NCBI RefSeq assembly: GCF_022602565.1 | Contig: NZ_JALBCV010000005.1 | Coordinates: 1 to 64,000, forward strand | Source: Rosenbergiella metrosideri | GTDB taxonomy: Bacteria; Pseudomonadota; Gammaproteobacteria; Enterobacterales; Enterobacteriaceae | Direction of reading: 5' to 3' | DNA length: 64,000 bases | Shown: positions 9,903 to 18,194 of the stretch, piece by piece | Numbering within the stretch: the stretch's first letter is position 1 | How the letters are laid out: every line of letters begins with the position of its first letter | Program-made: the position numbers and the translations under genes | Notes under the pieces: model-generated | Seen by the model: only the letters and a program-made list of their open reading frames with translations | Told to the model about the DNA's origin: nothing | Database searches by the model: none

Positions 9903-10586
9903 TTAATTAATGGTTTTGTTTATTGGCTTATCTAATCCACCAAAATCATTTACTGATTGAAAACTGATTTGATGACCGGTACTTGCGAGGGTCTGATGGC
10001 TTAGTGGTGCAACCATGATATTTTCAAGAGCCTTACCGTCAACCTTCACGTTTACCAGTGTCACGTAATACGGAGTTGGATTGTCAACACTGGTGTTGGA
10101 AGAAGAGTGAGCAAAAGTTAGCTTTTCAGCAGCTTCTTGCTGTTGATAAGGAAGATTTTGAGGCCTAACAAAGAGTTTAATTCTGGAAAGGATCGCGATT
10201 TGTAAAACATTTTTACCCTCAGTAGCGGCTTTATCAATAGAGGGTATAGCTTTAACATTAAGGTAGAAAAGGGATTCTCTATCGGTAGGTAAAGGGTTAC
10301 CTACATAAACCATTCTTAACGAACTCTCTGTATTTGCTTCACTCACGTATAAAGGAGGTGTGACGACAAAGCTTGTGTCTCTGTTCCCTTGGTTATTTTC
10401 AATCCAAGAGTTTATCAAATATCGCTGACTTGGACTTGAGTTAGTTACTGGGATGGATCCTTGCTTAGCCCCTTCTGTGTAAATAACTCGCGTGGCGCCT
10501 AAAGAAACACCTCCTTCAGCAAAAGCACTATAGGGAAACAGAGCTAGTGTCGAAGAAAAAAGAAAATATTTTGAAATAAGCTTCAT
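9903..10586 (-). CDS. Periplasmic fimbrial chaperone (PapD/FimC family)
   Basis: The roughly 227-aa protein has a signal peptide ending at YSAFA and then two immunoglobulin-like domains. The family signatures are GVSLGATRVIYTEG (G1 region), SLRMVYVGNPLPTDRESLFY (the chaperone signature around the conserved Arg and Pro residues) and QIAILSRIKLFVRP, leading into the C-terminal domain. It folds pilins by donor-strand complementation and hands them to the usher encoded 22 bp downstream. ATG at 10586 is preferred with GAGTGG 8 nt upstream; a GTG at 10598 is in frame. The gene is complete. Confidence 0.92.
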   Translation of the reverse strand: MKLISKYFLFSSTLALFPYSAFAEGGVSLGATRVIYTEGAKQGSIPVTNSSPSQRYLINSWIENNQGNRDTSFVVTPPLYVSEANTESSLRMVYVGNPLPTDRESLFYLNVKAIPSIDKAATEGKNVLQIAILSRIKLFVRPQNLPYQQQEAAEKLTFAHSSSNTSVDNPTPYYVTLVNVKVDGKALENIMVAPLSHQTLASTGHQISFQSVNDFGGLDKPINKTIN

Positions 10587-10617
10587 AAGATTTACCACTC
10601 AAAAAAGGAGGTATCCA

Positions 10618-11118
10618 TTATGGATAAATAAAATTTAATACAAAAGAAAAATTACTATTTTTGTCAGAGGCTTTTGAAGGTACAAAAAGTAACATATTGA
10701 GTCCAGAAGTCTCTGCGGAACTGTCATAAGAAAATAATTTGATATCCGTCGGCGAGAAAAACTGCTTTTTATAATTCTTTAGCGCTTCTGAAGACCCATT
10801 ATTTTTTTTTGATAGCTCTCCATTCACGAATGTAATCGATATCCCTTTATCGATAGAGAATGGTTTCGGGCATGTGATTACTGGTAAGAAAAAGTTAACA
10901 ATCTGTGGTGATTCGCTTAACTTGGATGGTTCAATATTAAACAGAGTGCTTAAAGGTAATTGAATTTTTGGGTGCTGGTAGACTGCATCCACATTGCATG
11001 TGGCTAAATTAAATTGTCCAAGGATATGTATCATCCCAGCCTTTTGATTAAGGCCGGTATCAGCATAACTACATGAACCCAAAATTAGGAGCAAAGCAGT
11101 TAAGGATCTACCGGCCAT
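10618..11118 (-). CDS. Divergent fimbrial minor subunit-like protein
   Basis: A 166-aa secreted protein with a signal peptide MAGRSLTALLLILGSCSYAD and two cysteines (LATCNVD and VITCPKP) spaced roughly as in pilins. It ends FSFVLNFIYP, a beta-zipper-like C-terminus. Overall similarity to the classic type 1 pilin is low, and the conserved glycine-rich middle is replaced by a lysine/serine-rich loop. It sits between the major subunit and the chaperone, where several operons carry an extra minor subunit or regulator of assembly. AGGTG lies 7-8 nt upstream of ATG 11118, and GTG 11127 is an alternative start. Function is inferred from location only. Confidence 0.6.
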   Translation of the reverse strand: MAGRSLTALLLILGSCSYADTGLNQKAGMIHILGQFNLATCNVDAVYQHPKIQLPLSTLFNIEPSKLSESPQIVNFFLPVITCPKPFSIDKGISITFVNGELSKKNNGSSEALKNYKKQFFSPTDIKLFSYDSSAETSGLNMLLFVPSKASDKNSNFSFVLNFIYP

Positions 11119-11163
11119 AATAATCACCTAGATAGTGTTAAGAGCTAAAGATGAACTTCAGTT

Positions 11164-11727
11164 CTATTGATACTGTACAACGAAAGTTGCATCAGCATCG
11201 GCGGTTCCTGCTGAGACGCTTGCTAAGGTAGATTTATAACGAGCAGTAAATGGCAGTGTATTAGTTCCAGTGATTAAGGTCTGGGCAGTAGAATAAGTTG
11301 TGCCATTTGGTGTCAATGGAGTAGATGATGCATCTAGGATTTCAATACCTACACCCGTTGCTGCGGTTGCATTAGAGCCACCACCATTGACAGCGAGTAG
11401 AGTTTTATCTGTTGTATCAATCGTTCCCTTGAATGAAATTGATGCAGTCTTGTAAGTTGCTGTACTGCAGTTTACTAATTTTATATTAAATGGTTTGGCT
11501 GTTGTACGTTGGCCAACTTCAGTCAGTTGCGATGTAGTATATTGACCTAAATTAACAGTTTGATCCGCAGTATCAGTGCTTACGGCACATGCAGCATTAA
11601 CAAACTCACCTGTAAAATGAACGGTACCACCATTAACGGTGACAGGCGTTGGATCAGCAGCCTGCGCAGCAGCAGAGACTAAACCGAATGCAGCAATAGA
11701 AGCTAAAGCAATAGTTTTCATTTTCAT
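11164..11727 (-). CDS. Major fimbrial subunit (FimA-like type 1 pilin)
   Basis: The 187-aa pilin has a signal peptide ending VSAAAQAAD. It then has the classic pattern GTVHFTGEFVNAACAVS, LVNCSTATYKTASISFKG with the partner cysteine, and a C-terminus ADATFVVQYQ ending in the penultimate tyrosine used for chaperone docking. It is the first gene of the minus-strand fimbrial operon and most likely the structural rod protein. AAGGA is 8 nt before the ATG. The 325 bp between it and the terminator at 12054 is the promoter region. I saw no invertible-element repeats there, so FimS-type phase switching is not supported. Confidence 0.92.
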   Translation of the reverse strand: MKMKTIALASIAAFGLVSAAAQAADPTPVTVNGGTVHFTGEFVNAACAVSTDTADQTVNLGQYTTSQLTEVGQRTTAKPFNIKLVNCSTATYKTASISFKGTIDTTDKTLLAVNGGGSNATAATGVGIEILDASSTPLTPNGTTYSTAQTLITGTNTLPFTARYKSTLASVSAGTADADATFVVQYQ

Positions 11728-12053
11728 GTGTTCAATCCTTATTGAGAGACGCGCGGCGCGGCGTAGTTGTGTACTCCAGCACCTGAATGTTCAGTCCGCT
11801 TTAGCGAACCGGATATTGTGCATTAGCGACTCATTCATAAGTTATGAACTCGATGACGCCTTGCAACGAAATGGATTGTAAGACTAATCTTAAAGCAGAA
11901 AGTGATAGTAATAGCGATGAATAGGCGATTATTGATAGGTAAATATGGATTTAAAATGTATTGATTTAGATCATTAAATTTCAAGTAACTGATAATTTTT
12001 GTAATTTTTATGATTAGAATCAGTAAAATAATAGATTTTGTTTTTGCAGAGTA
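11728..12053 (-). promoter_or_regulatory. Upstream region of the fimbrial operon
   Basis: About 325 bp without a gene. The half next to the pilin gene contains a GC-rich stretch around 11750-11765 that would be in the 5' untranslated leader, and the distal half is AT-rich. No recombinase gene, inverted repeat pair or clear operator was recognised. The promoter cannot be placed with certainty. Confidence 0.4.
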
Positions 12054-12089
12054 AAAAAAAATACCACAGGATCACTGTGGTATTTTTTT
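12054..12089. terminator. Bidirectional Rho-independent terminator
   Basis: ATACCACAG, a GATCA loop and CTGTGGTAT form a perfect hairpin flanked by an A8 run on the left and a T7 run on the right. It therefore can end transcription from both strands. It lies just downstream of the MHS transporter gene (minus strand). Confidence 0.9.
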
Positions 12090-12105
12090 ACCGAGGAACA
12101 GAAAA

Positions 12106-13569
12106 TTAATGCTGAGATTGCTTCATTTTTTTCTGTTTGATTTTTTTTAATAAGCTCATGGCTTCGGCTTTGTTCGCTACTGCAGGGGCCGATCCGGCCA
12201 GTGGCTTACGCGCTGTTTCACGTAGGGTGTACACCGTGATCAATCCAATCACCCCCGCGCCCATTAAGTAATAAGCGGGCATCAACAGGTTGTTAGATGT
12301 ATCGACCAACCATGCCGTAATGAGCGGTGTTGTCCCCCCAAATAGCGATACAGAGATGTTGAAACCAATCGCCAATGCACTGTAACGAATATCGGTTGCA
12401 AACAATGCAGGTAGCGTTGCAGGCATTGTGCCGCTAAAGCAAGTATGGATAAGGCCTAAGATAATTAGCCCTAAGAAGACTAACCACATATTTCCAGAAC
12501 TGATCAACAGCAAGCAAGGCACAGAGAAGAGGATTAGACCAATCGCCCCTCCCGCAATGACAGGTCGACGGCCAAGCTTATCTGTCCAGTGTCCTGACAT
12601 CAGGGTCAGAGGCATCATTACGAACATCACGACCATAATCAGTAACAGACTACTCAGCTCGCTCAATCCGAGGATGCCGGTTAAGTAGCTAGGCATGTAG
12701 GATGTCAGCATATAGTTAGAGACGTTGAACAGTAGCACTAAGCCAATACATTTCAGCATTTGCCCACGGTATTTATTTAACAGCTGAAATAAGCCTAAAC
12801 GCGGCTTACTGTGTTCCAACGCTTCCTGCTTCTCCATATGTTGTTGGAAAGCCGGGGTCTCTTCTAGCTTTAGTCGCACATACAAGCCGAAAATACCGAG
12901 AGGCGCTGCGATAAAGAAGGGTATCCGCCATCCCCAATCAAGCATTTGTTGTGGCGTGAAGACCGATGTCATTACGGTGACAAGTGTCGCACCGATGAGA
13001 TAACCGCCCAGTGTACCAAACTCAAGAAAACTCCCCATAAATCCGCGACGATTATCGGTTGAATACTCAGCGATAAAAGTGGCTGCACCACCGTATTCCC
13101 CCCCAGTGGAGAAGCCTTGTAGCAGGCGAGCGGCTAATAGCAAGATGGGAGCGGCAATACCTATAGATTGATAGGAGGGGATTAATCCTATACAGAATGT
13201 CCCAATAGCCATCATGATCATGGTAATGGCGAGTACTTTTTGGCGACCAATTTTATCGCCTAAAGGCCCAAATACTAACCCGCCAATTGGACGAATTAAG
13301 AATGCGGCAGCAAATGCGCCAAAGGTCGCGATAAGCTGTGCCGGCCCACTCGCCGCTGGGAAAAAGACCTTACCAATCGTTACTGCCAAATAGCTATATA
13401 CCCCGAAGTCAAACCATTCCATGGCATTACCTAGCGCCGCAGCCCCAACGGCACGCTTAAGCATATCGTTGTCGACGATGGTGATATCGTCCAGCGTCAG
13501 CTCTTTTTCCTTTTTACGATTCCAAAAATGTTTCTTTGGTTTTTGTGTTATTGGTTGTTCTTCAGACAT
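12106..13569 (-). CDS. MHS-family MFS transporter (ProP-like)
   Basis: The 487-aa inner-membrane protein has twelve predicted helices. LGNAMEWFDFGVYSYLA in helix 1, GPLGDKIGRQKVL in loop 2-3 and STGGEYGGAATFIAEY are hallmarks of the metabolite:H+ symporter subfamily, whose best-known member is the osmoprotectant carrier ProP. The N-terminal extension with LTLDDITIVDNDMLKRAVGAAALG also matches ProP. The long C-terminal coiled coil of E. coli ProP is replaced by a shorter lysine-rich tail, so osmosensing may differ and other substrates (citrate, ketoglutarate, shikimate type) remain possible. ATG 13569 is chosen because GAGG sits 7 nt upstream; the frame is open to 13599. Confidence 0.85.
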   Translation of the reverse strand: MSEEQPITQKPKKHFWNRKKEKELTLDDITIVDNDMLKRAVGAAALGNAMEWFDFGVYSYLAVTIGKVFFPAASGPAQLIATFGAFAAAFLIRPIGGLVFGPLGDKIGRQKVLAITMIMMAIGTFCIGLIPSYQSIGIAAPILLLAARLLQGFSTGGEYGGAATFIAEYSTDNRRGFMGSFLEFGTLGGYLIGATLVTVMTSVFTPQQMLDWGWRIPFFIAAPLGIFGLYVRLKLEETPAFQQHMEKQEALEHSKPRLGLFQLLNKYRGQMLKCIGLVLLFNVSNYMLTSYMPSYLTGILGLSELSSLLLIMVVMFVMMPLTLMSGHWTDKLGRRPVIAGGAIGLILFSVPCLLLISSGNMWLVFLGLIILGLIHTCFSGTMPATLPALFATDIRYSALAIGFNISVSLFGGTTPLITAWLVDTSNNLLMPAYYLMGAGVIGLITVYTLRETARKPLAGSAPAVANKAEAMSLLKKIKQKKMKQSQH

Positions 13570-13599
13570 TGTGATCCTCACGATGGAGTGATAGAGCAA

Positions 13600-13972
13600 T
13601 GTATAGCTTTCTTAGCCAGACATCCCGTCATAGTGGGAAAAGAAAGATATAAATAGCTTCCCCATATTCTTAAGTTTAGGTCAATTTAAGATTAATACTG
13701 TAAACATGCTTTTGATTCAATTTCAAGGGATGTGCCGTGTAGGGCTCTTTTAGCGACAAGGTTTTACAGCTTGGTAGTGGTTAACTCATTGAATTAATGG
13801 AGTAAACTGATGGAATGTTAAGTGTGGCGATGAGGTGGGAGTATTTCAATACGACAAAGAACTATATTATGAATTTTGTAAGTAATTGATTTTAAAGTAA
13901 AAACACTTTAATTTAAAATGGGATATGTCAAAAAAAGTACCTTCTGGAGAGAATGTGGAGTCGAGAGGTTAA
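13600..13972. other. Intergenic stretch between the MHS transporter and porin genes
   Basis: AT-rich DNA of about 370 bp with no frame supported by a ribosome-binding site. It must contain the promoter of the ProP-like gene (minus strand). No operator was recognised. Confidence 0.5.
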
Positions 13973-14001
13973 AAAAACCGACTTACCTTAAGATAAGTCG
14001 G
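13973..14001 (-). terminator. Terminator of the porin gene
   Basis: On the minus strand CCGACTTA...TAAGTCGG forms a hairpin followed by TTTTTTT, starting 9 nt after the porin stop codon. Confidence 0.88.
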
Positions 14002-14009
14002 CTTGATGA

Positions 14010-15155
14010 TTAGAAGTTATAGAATACGGTAATCCAAGTACTATCTGGTTCGTTATCGGTAGTTGTTGCGATAGTTCTTTCAAGATAGACGCTTAAGCCG
14101 TGGCCCATCTCTGTTCCCGCACCTAAGTAAACGTGGTTAGCGTGGTAATTTTCATCACCCTTAAGGCGTAATGAGTCGACCGCCACATAGGGTTGGATGG
14201 ATTTTAGGAATGGCTTATCGATATTAAAGGTATAACCGACAAACTCTTCCAAACCATAACCGCTACCCGCGAAGTAATGCGACACCGTATGGTTGCTTGT
14301 TGATGGAACGAAATTCTTATAGTAGCTAGCGGTCGAGGTCAGATACCAGTTACCCGGTTGCCATGTTAACGCTGTACCGGAAACCTGTTGGTTGTAACCC
14401 TTCTGGGTGGTGCTATTTTTCACATTTGCTTCAGTACTGCTGTACGCTGCGGCCCATGACAGGGTCGGCATAATAGCGTAGTCAAAACCAAAGCCTGCGC
14501 CATGGTTACGGCGGTAAGAACGGCCAGTACCGCTACCATCGTCTTTTTGATCTTCAGGAAGCAGATAGTTAGCAGAGAGAGTGACTGGGCCAAATGTGTT
14601 TTTATACATGATGCTATTCTTAGGCCTATTTGAGCCATCGTAGTCACCATTAAATCCAACCCCTGTTGCACCAGCATGACCATCGTTATCCCATACGTCA
14701 CTTTTGATTCCGACGACGGAGTAGTAGATGCCGTATTGATGGCCATAAGTTAGCGTACCGTAGCGATCATCTTTGAAGCCTGCATAAAGTTGACGCTGAC
14801 GATCACGCAAGGAACCCGGTTCGTAGTTCCCTTTCATACCCAAGAAGTGCGGAACATTGAATCCCCACTCGTAGTAGCCAATAACAGAGGTATGATCAGT
14901 CAGTTTGTAATCAGCACGAAAACGTACACGTGAACCACCATCGTGACCGCGCTTGTTAGACTTATTGGCATCAGGACCGTTGGTGAAAACCCACTCAGGA
15001 CGGATGCTACCGCCGACTTGCAAGCTTAAAGGGGCTAATAAAGAATTACTTTGCGGATTTTTATCCAGAATAGTAATTTCTGCGTGTGAAGGTGCAGCAA
15101 TCGCCAATGCTATCAAACTGCCGCTGAAACTAATAATGTTATGTTTTTTCACCAC
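14010..15155 (-). CDS. Outer-membrane general porin-family protein
   Basis: The 381-aa protein begins with a signal peptide ending APSHA. The mature part alternates hydrophobic and polar residues in amphipathic beta strands, contains RVRFRADYKLTDHTSVIGYY and RQLYAGFKDDRYGTLTYGHQ (the loop-3 entry of general porins), and ends ITVFYNF with the C-terminal phenylalanine needed by the BAM machinery. Start: GTG 15155 has GGAGG 6 nt upstream and puts the signal peptide at the N-terminus; the frame is open to 15221 without a ribosome-binding site. Substrate unknown; it is not a close OmpC/OmpF relative by eye. Confidence 0.82.
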   Translation of the reverse strand: MVKKHNIISFSGSLIALAIAAPSHAEITILDKNPQSNSLLAPLSLQVGGSIRPEWVFTNGPDANKSNKRGHDGGSRVRFRADYKLTDHTSVIGYYEWGFNVPHFLGMKGNYEPGSLRDRQRQLYAGFKDDRYGTLTYGHQYGIYYSVVGIKSDVWDNDGHAGATGVGFNGDYDGSNRPKNSIMYKNTFGPVTLSANYLLPEDQKDDGSGTGRSYRRNHGAGFGFDYAIMPTLSWAAAYSSTEANVKNSTTQKGYNQQVSGTALTWQPGNWYLTSTASYYKNFVPSTSNHTVSHYFAGSGYGLEEFVGYTFNIDKPFLKSIQPYVAVDSLRLKGDENYHANHVYLGAGTEMGHGLSVYLERTIATTTDNEPDSTWITVFYNF

Positions 15156-15902
15156 TTCCTGCCTCCATAGCGATAATATATTCATAGAGTTAATCGTTAA
15201 AACACTCTTATCAGCACCCAAAATAAGGCACTGACTCGGTTTTATTGTTGTTGTACCGATTTATTTATAACTTACCCCAAGAACATAACGTTAGAAAGGT
15301 AAATGATGCAACAAGATTTTTTTGCATAAAGTGGCATTTATTCGTTATCTAATTGATTATTATGGATATTTAATTTAAAGAAATGTAAAGCTATTATAAA
15401 TATATGATGTTCATCACTATTCATTGAAAGATTGCGGTTTTATTAGAATTTTGTATGGATAAATATTTTTGTCGAGAGGAGTAATTTTTTTTGGGGCATT
15501 CGTAGTGTGAGCGACCATTTAAATTGAAGAGTTTATCAGCCGGTGAATGTTAGGACGCTAATGATGAATGAGTTTTTAGCTTGGGGGGCTTAGTTTGGTG
15601 CTACACGTTTTTTATCAATAGCTTATCGGAAACTTTCATATTCCCTCACCAACATAATTGACTTCGAAACGTGGGAAGAATAGTCATCTTTTGATAGAGG
15701 AAAGTCTAATCTACCAACAACTTACTCACTCTCACCAACGTACCAATCTCCTATTCCATATCTCGAGAATTGTTCCGATCTATGCACCATTACCCTAAAT
15801 AAGTAGACGCTACCGCAAAGGTTTCTAACCAGGGAAGTGAAGGTCTTTCGGTTACCCATTCGATCAATAATTATTCAAATCGCACATATAGTTAATATGC
15901 TT
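15156..15902. other. Long intergenic region between porin and DUF1471 genes
   Basis: About 750 bp without a convincing gene on either strand. The first 350 bp next to the porin are strongly AT-rich, as expected for an outer-membrane protein promoter under several regulators. The rest shows scattered stops in all frames. A striking palindrome at its right end is listed separately. Confidence 0.45.
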
Positions 15903-15922
15903 ATAGTAACTATAGTTACTAT
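15903..15922. promoter_or_regulatory. 20-bp perfect palindrome, candidate operator
   Basis: ATAGTAACTATAGTTACTAT is a perfect 20-bp inverted repeat about 45 bp before the DUF1471 start codon. Size and symmetry fit a dimeric repressor such as a MarR or TetR family member. The cognate regulator is not known. Confidence 0.5.
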
Positions 15923-15968
15923 TATCTCAGTTAAACAAATTACCCTTAAAAAGATCGAGGACCTCATT

Positions 15969-16208
15969 ATGAAAACCTTAAAAGCACTTGTATTAGCCTC
16001 CACCGCCGCCTTGTCATTACTCTCATTTGGGAGCTTTGCACAAAGTGTCTCCGTCACCGATTTAACTTTAGACGGCGCAGAGTCTCAGATTGCAGCGATG
16101 GCGAATCAAGCAGGCGGCCACTACAAAATTACGGGTGCAAGCTCCAATAATTTCGTCCGTATGACTGCAGAGATTAACAGCGCACCGTCACACGGATTGA
16201 AAAACTAA
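15969..16208 (+). CDS. DUF1471 (YhcN/BhsA/McbA-like) periplasmic protein
   Basis: The 79-aa protein has a signal peptide MKTLKALVLASTAALSLLSF..FAQS and a single DUF1471 domain of about 55 residues with the characteristic QAGGHYKITGAS stretch near the end. Family members are small periplasmic or outer-membrane stress proteins affecting biofilm formation, acid and oxidant tolerance (BhsA, McbA, YhcN). GAGG is 8 nt upstream of ATG 15969; an upstream in-frame ATG at 15837 would add 44 residues and bury the signal peptide, so it is rejected. The palindrome at 15903-15922 probably controls this gene. Monocistronic. Confidence 0.82.
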   Translation: MKTLKALVLASTAALSLLSFGSFAQSVSVTDLTLDGAESQIAAMANQAGGHYKITGASSNNFVRMTAEINSAPSHGLKN

Positions 16209-16274
16209 GACACTTTTTAACGCGTCTAACCCCAGCCACCTTTCCTACGCTTAAGATTAGGCCATAGTAAGTCA

Positions 16275-16306
16275 CCACCACCGAAGCGAGGGTGCTTCGG
16301 CGGTGG
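16275..16306. terminator. GC-rich hairpin after the DUF1471 gene
   Basis: CCACCACCGAAGC pairs with GCTTCGGCGGTGG with one mismatch across a 6-nt loop. It has no clean T run, so it may be a Rho-independent terminator of modest strength or a transcript-stabilising structure. Confidence 0.5.
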
Positions 16307-16432
16307 CCTAAGTCCTTTCCTTTCTTGACCGAGCCCTCACGATTTAATGAGCATCCGGACCACAAAGAATCTCATCTTGATAATGAGTTTTCCCTAAGCA
16401 GAACGTCGGTTTTGACAAGGCCTTCCTTTGCC

Positions 16433-17728
16433 CTAACTAAGCCGTTCATATCGATAAGGTGCGGGGTCGACCAAAGCTGATTGGCCACTAAGGATGTCTG
16501 CGGCTAATTGACCCGCTGCAGGTGAAGTCCCGAACCCATGTCCAGAGAATCCCGTGGCCAGGACTAATCCGGGAAGGCTAGTGACGGGACCAATAACTGG
16601 ATTAGAATCAGGGGTGACATCAATAACGCCAGCCCACTGCTGAGCAATTTGTGCCGCCTTGAAGGCGGGCCATGCCTCAATTAAATTTTTAAGGGCTTCC
16701 TGATTAAGACCACTATTGACTTGTGGGTCGAGAGTACGGACCTGTTCAAAAGGGGTGCGCTGATTTTCCTTCCAGTGGCGGGCAAGCCACAAATCTTGGA
16801 AAGAATAGCGGCCAAAGCCGATACGTAAATTACTTCGACCCTGTTTAAGCTGCTGGCGATAACGCAAGCCAATCAGCATATGGTCTAAAGTCAGCGGCGC
16901 ATCTAATGCACCACGCTGTGTAACGATCAATCCTCCGGTGTGATGGCGTCGAAATGAGAAATCTGGCGCGCCGACTGCGATATCGGTGGGACCCTTAAGA
17001 GGTTTTGTCTGTAATACGGAACAGATTAAGGGGAGGATGGGCAGAGCGATGTGATGATTCATCAAAAAGCGTCGTGACCACGCCCCTGCAGCAAGTAAAA
17101 CCTGTTCACACATAATCTCACCACGTTCAGTTAATACTCCACTGATGCGTCCACCACTAGTAATCAGGCTTCTTACCGCACAATTTTCCACGATCACAGC
17201 CCCCAAGCGTTGAGCCGCTTTCGCTATTGCACTGACGGCTTTGGTTGGCTCAGCACGTCCATCTGATGGGGTAAAGATCCCTCCAGCCCAAGCACGATTT
17301 CCTCCAGGGACGCGGCGGGCAATCTCTGCTGAACTTAAGAGTGCTGAATCAAGTTGAAGATGCTTGACGTGTTCGAACCAACGCTCATGCGTCACCATCT
17401 GTTCTGCTTGACCAGCAACGAACATGATCCCAGCTTGTCGATAGCCGACATCGCTACCGACTCTTTCTGCCATTTTCGCCCATAATCGGTCAGCAGCCTG
17501 CGCTAGAGGGATATCTTCAGGAAGACGGCTCGTTTTACGCACCCAGCCTAAATTACGTGACGACTGCTCGGCAGCGAGTTTTCCCTTTTCAACCACTACA
17601 ACGGGGATATTCCTTTCTGCGAGGTTGAGTGCTGCCACTAAACCGATGATCCCTCCCCCTATAATGACGACAGTACTCTGTGTGGGGATCATCGTTGAGG
17701 TATTCACCGGATCAATACGTGGGGACAT
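16433..17728 (-). CDS. FAD-dependent oxidoreductase (DadA/DAO family)
   Basis: The 431-aa protein opens with a dinucleotide-binding motif VVIIGGGIIGLVAALNLAER near residue 20 and ends with the second FAD contact LPGLVLATGFSGHGFGTSP, so it is a full-length D-amino-acid dehydrogenase / glycine-oxidase-like flavoenzyme. QSSRNLGWVRKTSR matches members acting on amino acids or amines. It is probably co-transcribed with the upstream RidA (22-bp gap) and ornithine-cyclodeaminase-family genes. RidA removes the reactive imine or enamine that such oxidases release, which supports an amine- or amino-acid-oxidising role. ATG 17728 has GAGGAG upstream; the frame is open to 17797 but would overlap ridA. 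Confidence 0.85.
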   Translation of the reverse strand: MSPRIDPVNTSTMIPTQSTVVIIGGGIIGLVAALNLAERNIPVVVVEKGKLAAEQSSRNLGWVRKTSRLPEDIPLAQAADRLWAKMAERVGSDVGYRQAGIMFVAGQAEQMVTHERWFEHVKHLQLDSALLSSAEIARRVPGGNRAWAGGIFTPSDGRAEPTKAVSAIAKAAQRLGAVIVENCAVRSLITSGGRISGVLTERGEIMCEQVLLAAGAWSRRFLMNHHIALPILPLICSVLQTKPLKGPTDIAVGAPDFSFRRHHTGGLIVTQRGALDAPLTLDHMLIGLRYRQQLKQGRSNLRIGFGRYSFQDLWLARHWKENQRTPFEQVRTLDPQVNSGLNQEALKNLIEAWPAFKAAQIAQQWAGVIDVTPDSNPVIGPVTSLPGLVLATGFSGHGFGTSPAAGQLAADILSGQSALVDPAPYRYERLS

Positions 17729-17750
17729 AACTAGGATCTCCTCGTGGATA

Positions 17751-18173
17751 TTACTGCGATAAAGTAAGTGTCGTCGCGTTCGTTTGTCCCGCACCACGGT
17801 AGGCGGTGACTTCGATCTCCACTCTATACACTGTCGATCCTAGCGGTGGGCAGGTGACGGTCGATGAAGGGTCAATACCACGGAATTTTTCACCAATAAA
17901 AGCCATTACGCTTGGCACGTCTTCGGGTGATTGGATAAATACTCGTGAACAGACTACATCGTTTAAGCTCGCCTCGACGGCGCGTAACGCCGCTTCAATA
18001 TTGGCAAAAACTTGCGCAGTTTGATCGATGACATCCTCGGGGATCTCTTTAGTGATAGGATGGCGTCCGACCGTATTTGAAACGTAAATCCAGTTATCGA
18101 CGGCAACTAATCGTGAGTAACTGGCTTTCTCTTCAAAGATAGAACCGGATTTTACTTTGATAATGGCGGTCAT
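17751..18173 (-). CDS. RidA/YjgF family protein
   Basis: The 140-aa protein belongs to the Rid superfamily: WIYVSNTVG, DQTAQVFANIEAALRAV, VVCSRVFI and the C-terminal YRVEIEVTA follow the family order. The conserved Arg of true imine deaminases corresponds to the R in CSRVFIQ. Rid proteins are small trimers that hydrolyse 2-aminoacrylate and other enamines/imines. Being sandwiched between an FAD oxidoreductase and an ornithine-cyclodeaminase-family gene makes imine clearance from the same pathway the likely role. GAGGG is 8 nt before ATG 18173. Confidence 0.85.
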   Translation of the reverse strand: MTAIIKVKSGSIFEEKASYSRLVAVDNWIYVSNTVGRHPITKEIPEDVIDQTAQVFANIEAALRAVEASLNDVVCSRVFIQSPEDVPSVMAFIGEKFRGIDPSSTVTCPPLGSTVYRVEIEVTAYRGAGQTNATTLTLSQ

Positions 18174-18194
18174 AGCGGTACCCTCGTAAAGTGA

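Noticed and set aside
11728-12053. Possible fimS-like invertible promoter ahead of the pilin gene
   Set aside because: No inverted repeat pair of useful length and no nearby FimB/E-type recombinase gene.
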